59,560 nt of DNA from assembly GCF_030400225.1 (NCBI RefSeq), contig NZ_VJYB01000011.1, positions 1 to 59,560 of the forward strand. The letters are read 5' to 3'. A program made the translations under genes and the position numbers. Within the stretch, counting starts at the first letter, position 1. Each line of letters begins with the position of its first letter. The DNA comes from Lactobacillus sp. UCMA15818 (lineage in GTDB: Bacteria > Bacillota > Bacilli > Lactobacillales > Lactobacillaceae). Shown piece after piece: positions 36,117-43,989 of the stretch. The notes under the pieces are model-generated. The model did not search any database. It worked only from the letters and a program-made list of their open reading frames with translations, and was not told the origin of the DNA.

Positions 36117-36132
36117 ATAGACGATCATCTAT
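36117..36132. promoter_or_regulatory. ArsR-type operator upstream of arsR
   Basis: ATAGAC-GATC-ATCTAT (arms extend to ACATAGA/TCTATGT), overlapping the arsR leader next to the TATAGTATAA promoter-like sequence. It matches the second copy at 35742. Confidence 0.7.
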
Positions 36133-36220
36133 GTATAGTATAAGAGCTACTCCAATGGCTTGTCAACTTTGTTAAAACTAAAGGTCGTAAATCTTTTTTG
36201 GAATCCATAATATTTAGAAG

Positions 36221-36817
36221 TCAGTTGTGAGAAGCAGATGGGTCATCTTTTCTTTTAAGCTTTTTTAGTTTTAACCGATTCACTTCGCGGTAAAAAGTTC
36301 CTGAGGAAATTTGGTTGGTGGCCAAAATTTCTTTAACTGAATAGTCACCACTTTGATACATCCGAATGGCAATATCCAACTTTTCTTGGGCGATTCGTGG
36401 TCGGCCAACTGTCACGCCACGCCGACGACTGGCCGCAATCCCTTCTTTAACCCGATCAGCTAATAAATTCCGCTCCAGTTCCGCAATCACACTCATCATT
36501 TGCAGCATGGCTCGACCAGTTGGGGTCTCGGTGTCCATCTGCTCCTTTAAAGAAACAAACTTAATTTGTTTTTGGTGCAGTAATTGAATCAGATTTAAAA
36601 TGTCCAACGTATTGCGGCCCAAGCGGGAAATACTTTCAACGACCACGACATCATGAGCCCGAATGGTTTGGAGAAGCTGGGTAATTCCCGGTCTTCTTTG
36701 CCGGGTCCCGGTAAACTTTTCTTGAATGATTTTTTCGGCACCATAAGCCATTAATTGATCAATTTGGCGATTGAGATTCTGATCATCTTTTGAAACCCGT
36801 GCATATCCAATAATCAT
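36221..36817 (-). CDS. tnpR: Tn3-family resolvase TnpR, 198 aa
   Basis: Serine recombinase with MIIGYARVSKDDQNLNRQID (catalytic Ser 9), VESISRLGRNTLDIL and the E-helix RAMLQMMSVIAELERNLLADR. A C-terminal HTH (YSVKEILATNQISSGTFYRE) follows. Divergent from tnpA, with the res region between them. It resolves cointegrates after replicative transposition. Confidence 0.94.
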   Translation of the reverse strand: MIIGYARVSKDDQNLNRQIDQLMAYGAEKIIQEKFTGTRQRRPGITQLLQTIRAHDVVVVESISRLGRNTLDILNLIQLLHQKQIKFVSLKEQMDTETPTGRAMLQMMSVIAELERNLLADRVKEGIAASRRRGVTVGRPRIAQEKLDIAIRMYQSGDYSVKEILATNQISSGTFYREVNRLKLKKLKRKDDPSASHN

Positions 36818-36837
36818 GAGTGACTCCTTAGTTTTTT

Positions 36838-36990
36838 GATAGCCAGGGTAAATTTAGCTATCTTTTGGCAATGGTTTATTATAAACTTTTTGATAATGAG
36901 TTTTTGAAAACTCAAAACCCGGTTAAATCAACCTAATCAAAGTATAGCGAAACCTTTCCAAAAACTATAGTTTTTTAAAAACATTGGAGA
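36838..36990. promoter_or_regulatory. Candidate res site and divergent tnpR/tnpA promoters
   Basis: This 150-bp gap contains GAGTTTT-TG-AAAACTC (36898-36913), a perfect-arm palindrome, and several TTTTGATA-like half sites. It is the expected location for resolvase subsites. Confidence 0.6.
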
Positions 36991-36995
36991 ATAAT

Positions 36996-39989
36996 ATGCC
37001 GACTAACCCGCATCACCAACAAAGCTTCGGAACTTTTGAGGGCATCTCTTCTGCCGATCAACTGCGGCTGTATTTTCAATTAACTGATTTTGATCGCGCG
37101 TTAATTGATGAAATGCGTTCCGCAACGACTAAATTAGGCTTTGCCGTTCAATTGAGCTCAGTTAGATTTTTAGGAACTTTTCCAACTAATCTACAACAAG
37201 TCCCAGCTGAGGTAATTGATTATTTAGCTAAACAGTTAACTATTGATGGTCGGGCATTAGCAGGCTACACGCGAAAAATGACCATTAGCCAACATATGGC
37301 GCTGATTAAGCGAAAATATCATTATCAAGCCTTTACTGATCCCGCGGTCAAAGCGAGCCTGAACGACTGGCTGCTTGAGCGAGCGCGTTTTACAAACGAA
37401 ACCGAAAAACTACTTTTTGATATGCTGCTAAAAAAATGTTTGGATGAAAAAATTCTCTTACCAGGGGTGACCACCTTTGAACGCTTTGTTAATGGGGTCA
37501 CGGAGGTTGCCGCCGACCTTTTGGATAGTCAATTAGTGGCCGTCCCTTCAGCGGAAGAAACGGACCGACTTTTAAATCTGTTAACTGCCGTTGGGGAACC
37601 CATCTATGGGGCCACCATTAAAATGGATCTCTTAAGAAATCCTTTGATGGATGAAAGCCGCAAAGAAATTAACCGTGGCTTTACTCGATTAAAACAGTTT
37701 CAACAATTTAAAACTGAGGATTGGCAATTAGGCGCAATTCCAGCAGGAAAGTTAAAGAATCTGGCCAACTATGCTTTTAAAGCCAAGGCCAGTCTGATTA
37801 AACGGATGTCCGTCAAAAGACAAACGGCGTTATTGGTCGCTTTTGTTTCCGAGTATCGCAAACGAGCGATGGATGAACAATTACTAGCTCTTTCACGCTT
37901 CTACGAGACGCTTTTTAAACGGGCCAAAAATAAAGAAGCCAAGGAACGGCTGCGAACCATTAAAGATTTTGATCATGCAGCTTTAACGCTCTCCCAGATT
38001 GTCAGGTTATTGATGGACGAAACGATCAGCAGTCAAGATCTCAGAAACAAAGTTTTAGCAACTTATCCACCTGAAATAATTGAGTCAGCCGTTACCCAGG
38101 TTAATCAGTTAGTGCGTAATGAGCGAGAACCAATTGCCATTGAAGAACTGTTAAATGCTTATCGAAAATTCCGGAAATTCATTCCGGATATTTTAGCCAC
38201 TATTGTTTTTGAAGGGACTACCAATGGCCAAGATTGTCTGATGGTTGGGGAGTTTATTCGCCAACGGTTTCCGCGCCCGGTTACCTATCGGATGTTTGAA
38301 CAGATCGTCGAAAAACTACCGAAAAAATGGCGTTATTATATTCGTGAGAACCCCCAAGTAACCAATCAGTGTGTGTTGATTGCCGGCATCGAGCTTCTGG
38401 TTCATGGTCTTAAGCGTCATGATATTTACGTCCGGCAAAGTAATCGCTATCTTGATCCCATGGCCTGCTTAATTGATAAGTCTACTTGGCGTCAACAAAA
38501 GGCCGTTTTGATTCAACAACTTGATTTACCGCAGACTGGTCAAGCAGCCGTTGAAGCGGTGAAACAGGATTTAGCTTTATCCTATGCCGAGGCCCTAAAA
38601 AATTGGGCTGATTCAGAAATGGCCCAGGTCAAAGAGGTTGACGGCCAAGAAAAAATTATTGTGGCCAAATTACGCAAAGTCCGTGAACAAAAGGACGAAG
38701 CGGCCTTTAAAAGTCGGGTTCGGCATTTAATTCCCAAAATTGATTTATCGGATATTCTCTTGGAGGTTAACCAACAGTTACAGTTAACACAATGTTTTAG
38801 TCACGTTAGTGAAAGTGGGACGAAGATGAAACACGTTGATATTAGTATTTTAGCGGTTTTATTAGCTGAGGCTTGTAACATTGGCCTTTCGCCAGTGGCT
38901 AAAAACAGTTCAAATAGTCTAAAATACGATCGGTTAATGTACGTGGACCATCAATACTTGCGAATTGATACCCTTGCCGCCGCCAATCGCCGCATTATTA
39001 ACGCGCATAAAAAATTAAAAAGTGCGCTCATCTGGGGCGACGGTCAAATGGCTTCGGCCGATGGCATTCGTTACGTTACCCCCCAAAGGTCTTTATATTC
39101 TCGTAGCAATCCAAAATACTTTGGCCGCGGTCGCGGGGTTACTTTTTACAATTTTGTTTCTGATCAATATATCGGCTTTCATGGCATGGTGGTTGCAGGG
39201 ACCTTACGAGATTCTCTCTACCTATTAGAAGGCTTTTTAAATCAAGGCAGCAGTTTGGAACCCACTCAGATTATGACCGACACCGCCGGTTATAGCGATT
39301 TAGTCTTTGGCTTATTTGGCCTATTAGGTTTTCAGTTCAGTCCCCGAATTGCTAATAGTCAGGGAACCAAGCTATGGCGGATTGATTCGACCGCTGATTA
39401 TCAAGTCTTAAATGGGGTGTCTCAAAACCGCATTAATTTAAGGTTGATTGAAGAACATTGGGAGGATATTTTACGCGTGGCCGGTTCGTTAAAGTCTGGT
39501 AAGGTCAATGCGACAGAATTAACTCAGGCCTTGCAACGTGAAGGCCACCCAACCGCTTTGGGTAAAGCGATTAATGAATACGGCAAAGTCTATAAAACGA
39601 AACATCAATTACGCTATCTTTCAGATGAGATTTATGCGCGTCAAATTTTGGAACAGCTAAATAAAGGTGAAGCTCGGCACGCGCTTTGTCGAAACATCTT
39701 TTATGGTCGGAAAGGGAAGCTTTATCAAACGTATTTTGATGGTATGGAAGAACAACTAAACGCTCTCAGTTTAGTCACGAATGCCATTATTTATTGGAAT
39801 ACCGTTTACCTGGAAAAGATTGTGACGCAGATGCAATCAGAAGGGTTTGATTGTTCTGACGACATGATCGGCAAATTATCGCCACTGATGTTTGAACACA
39901 TTAACTTTGTCGGTAAGTACACGTTCCAATATAATGAAGCGTTAGAAAATGGTCATTTAAGACCATTGGATGAAGCAGACGAAAAATAA
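36996..39989 (+). CDS. tnpA: Tn3-family transposase TnpA, 997 aa
   Basis: DUF4158 N-terminal domain (QLRLYFQLTDFDRALIDEMR) and C-terminal DDE_Tnp_Tn3 domain: SALIWGDGQMASADGIRY (first Asp), IMTDTAGYSDLVFGLFGLLG (second Asp) and the C-terminal Glu region (KLSPLMFEHINFVGKY precedes the end). The length of about 1000 aa is normal. The ATG at 36996 follows TTGGAGAATA. No interruption is seen. Confidence 0.95.
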   Translation: MPTNPHHQQSFGTFEGISSADQLRLYFQLTDFDRALIDEMRSATTKLGFAVQLSSVRFLGTFPTNLQQVPAEVIDYLAKQLTIDGRALAGYTRKMTISQHMALIKRKYHYQAFTDPAVKASLNDWLLERARFTNETEKLLFDMLLKKCLDEKILLPGVTTFERFVNGVTEVAADLLDSQLVAVPSAEETDRLLNLLTAVGEPIYGATIKMDLLRNPLMDESRKEINRGFTRLKQFQQFKTEDWQLGAIPAGKLKNLANYAFKAKASLIKRMSVKRQTALLVAFVSEYRKRAMDEQLLALSRFYETLFKRAKNKEAKERLRTIKDFDHAALTLSQIVRLLMDETISSQDLRNKVLATYPPEIIESAVTQVNQLVRNEREPIAIEELLNAYRKFRKFIPDILATIVFEGTTNGQDCLMVGEFIRQRFPRPVTYRMFEQIVEKLPKKWRYYIRENPQVTNQCVLIAGIELLVHGLKRHDIYVRQSNRYLDPMACLIDKSTWRQQKAVLIQQLDLPQTGQAAVEAVKQDLALSYAEALKNWADSEMAQVKEVDGQEKIIVAKLRKVREQKDEAAFKSRVRHLIPKIDLSDILLEVNQQLQLTQCFSHVSESGTKMKHVDISILAVLLAEACNIGLSPVAKNSSNSLKYDRLMYVDHQYLRIDTLAAANRRIINAHKKLKSALIWGDGQMASADGIRYVTPQRSLYSRSNPKYFGRGRGVTFYNFVSDQYIGFHGMVVAGTLRDSLYLLEGFLNQGSSLEPTQIMTDTAGYSDLVFGLFGLLGFQFSPRIANSQGTKLWRIDSTADYQVLNGVSQNRINLRLIEEHWEDILRVAGSLKSGKVNATELTQALQREGHPTALGKAINEYGKVYKTKHQLRYLSDEIYARQILEQLNKGEARHALCRNIFYGRKGKLYQTYFDGMEEQLNALSLVTNAIIYWNTVYLEKIVTQMQSEGFDCSDDMIGKLSPLMFEHINFVGKYTFQYNEALENGHLRPLDEADEK

Positions 39990-40009
39990 GATTGTTCGGT
40001 TTTTAAAGT

Positions 40010-40038
40010 CTACCGCTACTTTTCGTACGAATGTTCCA
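40010..40038. repeat. Internal copy of the transposon end
   Basis: CTACCGCTACTTTTCGTACG, then AATGTTCCA, differs at two positions from the terminal repeat about 85 bp further on. It lies inside the transposon, between tnpA and its terminator. Confidence 0.8.
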
Positions 40039-40064
40039 GAGCTCTTTTTAAATAAAGCCAATAT

Positions 40065-40108
40065 AAAAAATCAGAAACGCTGTTAAATCAACGTTTCTGA
40101 TTTTTTGT
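40065..40108 (+). terminator. Terminator of tnpA
   Basis: AAAAAATCAGAAACG-loop-CGTTTCTGATTTTTT, a 15-bp perfect stem with terminal T run. Confidence 0.9.
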
Positions 40109-40152
40109 TCGGGATCCTACCGCTACTTTTCGTATGGATGTTCCATTGACCC

Positions 40153-40620
40153 CTATACTTTAGTTCCAAAAAAATTATTGAGTGACTTTAGTTCCTTAAT
40201 ATCCTTATCAACTGAGTCAGCGAGGACGACTTCGTTAGCTGCCTTTGGCAAGTGCCCCTTGGTTAATTGTAGGTTTTTAGCGATGTACTCGTCGTTATTC
40301 ATCCCAACGAATTGTGCGGATTCACGTTTTCCGCCAATTTTCATATTAACTGGTGTAATGCCAAGTGTTGCGGTTTTGTCGTCGCTTAACTGATCCACCT
40401 GTTTCGTTGTCAGTAATGACTGTCCGGCATTGCCATTAGCGTCTTTGGTCATTACAAAGGACTTAGACTGCCAGCTGTCCACCGCAGCGGTGTTAGCTGT
40501 TGCCAGCCCGAGCGCCAGGGCACTTAAAATGAAAATCAAATAACTGATTAAGACGACGACTGTTAGAATCAAGCCGTACCGTAGTTTTTCTTTTTTAATC
40601 TCTCTCATTGCTAAAAACAT
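40153..40620 (-). pseudogene. FtsX-like ABC transporter permease, N-terminal fragment
   Basis: Starts MFLAMREIKKEKLRYGLILT at 40620 after ACAGGAGGAACAA. One membrane helix is followed by a MacB-PCD-like extracytoplasmic domain (KGHLPKAANEVVLADSVDKD). At about 40190 it passes into reversed EamA-gene sequence, so its last 12 or so codons are junk and the other helices are missing. It belonged to a MacB/FtsX-type exporter whose ATPase is not here. Confidence 0.8.
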
Positions 40621-40756
40621 TTGTTCCTCCTGTATTTGTTGCAGTTCAGCAAACTTACTATACACAAGTATACATGCTCTTATGATGAGATTCCGGACTA
40701 GTTTTGCTAGTTTGGTAAAATATCATCATAGGAGCATTTTTATTTAGGGTTACACG

Positions 40757-41050
40757 TTATGAAGAGGGTCCGTGCCATAAGTCCTTCAAAACAAAAGAGA
40801 TTAGTGAAAATCGTTCTTTGATTTTCACTAATCTCTTCTTTTGTGTTATAAAATAATTATAATTGGTGTTCTTCGCCACCAATTTTCTAATATTCATTGC
40901 CATCAAGGCAATTCCAGCCTCCCTTTTTACCTTTTCAAGCCCCCTAACTGAAAATCTTCTAAAACCTAAACAAGCCTTCAATCCACCAAAAACTGATTCA
41001 ACGTCTATTTTACGTCGACCGTAAATTGAACCAGATTTTATTGATTCCAT
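40757..41050 (-). pseudogene. IS1182-family transposase C-terminal remnant
   Basis: 97 codons nearly identical to the C-terminus of the transposase at 658-2373 (VESVFGGLKACLGFRRFSVR). The right inverted repeat is degraded to GGGTCCGTGCCATAAGTCC (from 40765). The rest of the element is missing beyond 41054. Confidence 0.88.
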
Positions 41051-41054
41051 AAAT

Positions 41055-41291
41055 AATTTACTAACAGAGAAGGATTTAGCACCGACTAGTTCAACTGAGA
41101 AGGGAAATTATTTTCTTAATTATGAAAGCAAATAATAAAAAGGACACTATTCCATTATTTGCAAACCGTTAAACGTAACCTAGAAAATCTTGGATTTAAC
41201 GTAACTTGGGCGTTGAGCGATAGATAAATTTCCAATAAGCAGTTTAAGAGGGTCTATAAGTAATTAAATAACCCCTTAAAAACATTGTTAA
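41055..41291. other. Non-coding tract, nothing recognised
   Basis: Short broken frames only; no promoter, repeat or gene could be supported between the IS1182 remnant and the MazEF terminator. Confidence 0.4.
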
Positions 41292-41340
41292 AATAGCACC
41301 CCTATATCTATAATGTATATATAGGGTGTTATTATTTTTC
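41292..41340 (-). terminator. Terminator of the mazEF-like operon
   Basis: AACACCCTATATATAC pairs with a GTATATAGGGTGTT-like arm through an AT-rich stem at 41292-41332. T residues follow on both strands. Confidence 0.7.
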
Positions 41341-41366
41341 TTTCATTAACAAATAACGTCTATTTT

Positions 41367-41714
41367 TCAGAAAAATTGTTGGATCTTTGTACTAATTGAA
41401 CTAATTTCTTGCTGAGATAAAGTGGCCACAACTTCGCCATCTGATCGTTTTGTTGGATCGATGGCACGAACATGTTGCAATAATGCTGTGCCGTGAATTT
41501 CTTCCTTGTCTACCCCGATAAATAACGGTGATTTAACATACTTTTCCAGGGTACGATATTTATCAGATGTACTTATTGGTACAACAAGGATCGTATTAAA
41601 ATAGCGATTATAGTGATCGTTGCTCACAATTAAACACGGTCGCTTTTTCTTAGTTTCAGTGCCTTTAGCCGGATCTAAATTAATCCACAAAATAGCGCCT
41701 TGTTTTAATTTCAT
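41367..41714 (-). CDS. PemK/MazF-family toxin, 115 aa
   Basis: MazF fold with the KQGAILWINLDPAKGTETKK start, KKRPCLIVSNDHYN (conserved RP..IVSND) and VVPISTSD. An Arg in HVRAIDPTK is typical of the catalytic site. It is an endoribonuclease cutting mRNA when free of antitoxin. Its start overlaps the antitoxin stop by one base (coupled). Confidence 0.93.
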   Translation of the reverse strand: MKLKQGAILWINLDPAKGTETKKKRPCLIVSNDHYNRYFNTILVVPISTSDKYRTLEKYVKSPLFIGVDKEEIHGTALLQHVRAIDPTKRSDGEVVATLSQQEISSISTKIQQFF

Positions 41715-41977
41715 TAATCAAAGTCTTCACTTTCTACGTCTTTACCCCAATCAACTTCTGTTGTACTGAGATTTCCAAACTTTTTTTCTTGTTCATCAAC
41801 AAGTTGCCATAGATCCGGTTTACTACGAACAATCATTACTTTACCATTTGGTTCAATCTGCCATTCAATTGTGTCAGTAGACCGAACTTTTAACAGTTCA
41901 CGTACTGTTTTAGGAATTGTAATCTGATTTTTACTTGTGATCTTCGAGCTAACCTTAGTTACATTGCCTGCACTCAC
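41714..41977 (-). CDS. AbrB/MazE-type antitoxin, 87 aa
   Basis: SpoVT-AbrB domain (SSKITSKNQITIPKTVRELL) followed by an acidic C-terminal tail (WGKDVESEDFD) that probably blocks the toxin. The GTG start at 41977 follows AAGGAGATGATATT. Operon order is antitoxin first. Confidence 0.92.
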   Translation of the reverse strand: MSAGNVTKVSSKITSKNQITIPKTVRELLKVRSTDTIEWQIEPNGKVMIVRSKPDLWQLVDEQEKKFGNLSTTEVDWGKDVESEDFD

Positions 41978-42054
41978 AATATCATCTCCTTACTTTTTCC
42001 TTACAAAAATAATAACATAACTGCTTTAATATTTCAAGAAAAGGAGAAAAGACT

Positions 42055-42159
42055 ATGCAACAAGTTGTCTTACCAATCAAAGATTCAAATGTTCTCAAAG
42101 AGGTTCAAGATTCGTTACTCAATAATTTCAAAGCTGGCCAGCGTAACTATACAATCTAA
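42055..42159 (+). pseudogene. Tyrosine site-specific recombinase, N-terminal stub (34 aa)
   Basis: MQQVVLPIKDSNVLKEVQDS, then LLNNFKAGQRNYTI and a stop, after AAAGGAGAAAAGACT. The pattern is that of XerC-like plasmid integrases of lactobacilli, which continue for about 150 more residues. Only the start survives. Confidence 0.55.
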
Positions 42160-42265
42160 AAAATGTAGCGTAGCGACGTTCTTATTTGATTCTATTAAAA
42201 GGATGTGACGAATCTAAAATTTGCTGAATGGTCTTTAAAGCAAGAATAAAAGGGAGTAGAAGATT

Positions 42266-43033
42266 ATGTATAGTCCATAAAGTGAAGAATACTTAAAAGA
42301 TGTGCTAATTCGTTTTGCGTATCATTCGACAGGAATTGAGGGAAATACACTAACCTTAAATGATACTAGATTAATTTTAGCGTATGGCCAACTTCCAAGT
42401 GAAAAAGGGCATTCTTTAAAAGAGGTTTTTGAGGTAGAAAATCACCGACAAGCTTTTGACTATCTTTTTAAAGAAGCAACAGACAAAAGACCCTTTTTGC
42501 CGTTAATAGTGCGTAATTTTCACAGATTATTAACCGATCACATACTACCAGACGGCGGACAGTATAAGAGTCTGCCGAACTATATTCAGGGTGCGGAGTT
42601 TAAAACGGCAGAACCCTTTGAGGTATCTAACAAAATACAAGCCTGGTGTGATCAACTTAATCAAGCATTTCAAACTGATAAAAGCCTTGATGATACTTTG
42701 ACTACTTTAATGGAAAAACATATTGAATTTGAAAGAATACACCCATTTAGTGACGGTAATGGTAGAACAGGAAGGATGTTGATTGATTATGGCTTGGTTC
42801 TAAAAAAAGAACCGATATTGGTTATTGAAAGAAAAAATCGTGATGAATATATCCAATATGAAGTTAACGAAGATGTACCAGGACTAGTTGAATATGCAAA
42901 AAACAAATTAACTAATGAACGAGAACGTATGCTAAATTTTTATCAAACGTCCGAGAGGATAAAAGCATTTCAAAAGAAAGAGTTCAATTTACTTCAAAAG
43001 ACCACGAAGCCGTTTCTAAAGAACAACGAATAA
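42266..43033 (+). pseudogene. Fic-family AMPylase gene with an early nonsense codon
   Basis: The natural start is the ATG at 42266 (AAGGGAGTAGAAGATT upstream), giving MYSP, then TAA at codon 5 (probably CAA before), then SEEYLKDVLIRFAYHSTGIE. The first later start is GTG at 42302. The catalytic motif HPFSDGNGRTGR is intact, and HSTGIEGN matches the inhibitory (S/T)xxxE(G/N) motif. The 3' end is also unusual: after the stop at 43033 another frame stays open to 43233, reading EISNRTQNQLKEFAKKNPEI, similar to the tail of the LtrC-like remnant at 25675. Confidence 0.8.
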
Positions 43034-43222
43034 AGAAATTAAATGATACCCAATTGAATGAAGAGTATACTAAGCTGAATCAGGCAAATACTAAGCAACA
43101 AAAAGAAATAGATTTAATTAGAAAAGAAATCAGTAATAGAACTCAAAATCAACTTAAAGAGTTTGCTAAAAAGAATCCAGAAATAGGCTTACAAAAAAAC
43201 AAAGAGAACAAAAAATACAGCC

Positions 43223-43501
43223 CTAGTTTGTAGGATTGTCTTTTTTGAACTTATCAGGCTTTTTGTTTTTCACATAGTCAGAAAAAATTTTCAAAAATTG
43301 TTCTGTTTCATCAGTATTAAGATTGTCGATTTCAAAGTATTTATCTAAGAGTGCTCCTTTTTGAATTAATAATCTAGTTCGTTCTTTTCTTTTTTTAGCA
43401 TTTTCATAATATTCTGATTGGCGAAGTTTGAAATTCTCTTGTTCTATTTTTTTCTTTAAACGTGCTTGCTGGTTGACCAACTTTTCATATTGATTAGTCA
43501 T
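43223..43501 (-). CDS. Small coiled-coil mobilization accessory protein, 92 aa
   Basis: Starts MTNQYEKLVNQQARLKKKIE. The Lys/Glu-rich coiled coil is followed by RKERTRLLIQKGALLDKYFE, the pattern of small proteins (DUF3847/MobC-like) encoded next to MobA/MobL relaxases. It lies 16 bp from the next gene and divergent from mobA. Probably a relaxosome helper. Confidence 0.65.
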   Translation of the reverse strand: MTNQYEKLVNQQARLKKKIEQENFKLRQSEYYENAKKRKERTRLLIQKGALLDKYFEIDNLNTDETEQFLKIFSDYVKNKKPDKFKKDNPTN

Positions 43502-43517
43502 TTGAAACACCACCAAT

Positions 43518-43721
43518 TTAGGCTTGATTATTTTTTAGAAAGTTAGAAACTTTTTGAGCGAGGGCTTTTATTTCAGCATTAGATAAATTAGCATAGTCTA
43601 AATTAGCTTGCTTAATAATTTGCTTACCTAAGTTCTGTTCAATCTTAACTTTTTCAGCCTTTATTTTTCGGTTAAGTTCTTCAAATTGTTGTTGTTGTTT
43701 TTGAAATTTGGTTAATGACAT
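43518..43721 (-). CDS. Small coiled-coil protein upstream of mobA, 67 aa
   Basis: MSLTKFQKQQQQFEELNRKI begins a Gln/Lys-rich helix; the C-terminus AEIKALAQKVSNFLKNNQA is amphipathic. A TTAGGAGGAAAC site precedes the ATG. It forms a two-gene unit with the preceding protein, divergent from the relaxase across the oriT candidate. Confidence 0.65.
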   Translation of the reverse strand: MSLTKFQKQQQQFEELNRKIKAEKVKIEQNLGKQIIKQANLDYANLSNAEIKALAQKVSNFLKNNQA

Positions 43722-43867
43722 AACAGTTTCCTCCTAAATCGCTTAGTAAAGTCACTTAAATATTATCACTAAAAATAATTAATGACAACTGGTTAGTTGA
43801 ATACCCACTAAAAAAATAGTAAAATAATAATAGATATTAAGGAATCATTGTTCGAGTTAAACGAGGT

Positions 43868-43946
43868 CAATGCGCACTTACACGTCATCAAAAATGACGT
43901 TGTGCTAAACCCATTAAAACCTGTATTAGAAGTCGCCGATGGCGAC
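43868..43946. other. Candidate origin of transfer (oriT)
   Basis: The reverse strand reads GTAAGTGCGCATTGACC at 43868-43883, resembling the TAAGTGCGCCCT nick region of pSK41/pIP501-type MOBQ origins. Beside it are two hairpins: ACGTCAT-CAAAA-ATGACGT (43882-43900) and GTCGCC-GAT-GGCGAC (43932-43946). It is directly upstream of the relaxase. Confidence 0.6.
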
Positions 43947-43989
43947 AACAAAGTTAAACCCATAGAACCAAAGTGAGAAGGTGACTGAT

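Larger units (their letters stand above)
31717..40153. mobile_element. Tn3-family arsenic-resistance transposon, 8437 bp
   Basis: Terminal inverted repeats begin GGGGTTAATGGAACATCCAT (31717) and GGGGTCAATGGAACATCCAT (inverted, ending 40153), and stay similar for about 40 bp (…ACGAAAAGTAGCGGTAGGA). They are flanked by a perfect 5-bp target duplication TATAC (31712-31716 and 40154-40158). Contents: the ars operon (arsR, arsA, arsB, arsD, arsC), tnpR and tnpA. All genes look intact, so the transposon is probably active. Confidence 0.95.

Noticed and set aside
31717-40153. Chromosomal ars operon rather than a mobile unit
   Set aside because: Terminal repeats, a 5-bp duplication and tnpR/tnpA show it is a transposon.
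40178-40393. 71-codon plus-strand frame at the FtsX fragment
   Set aside because: Its first codons are the tail of the EamA gene and the rest is antisense to the FtsX fragment; not an independent gene.
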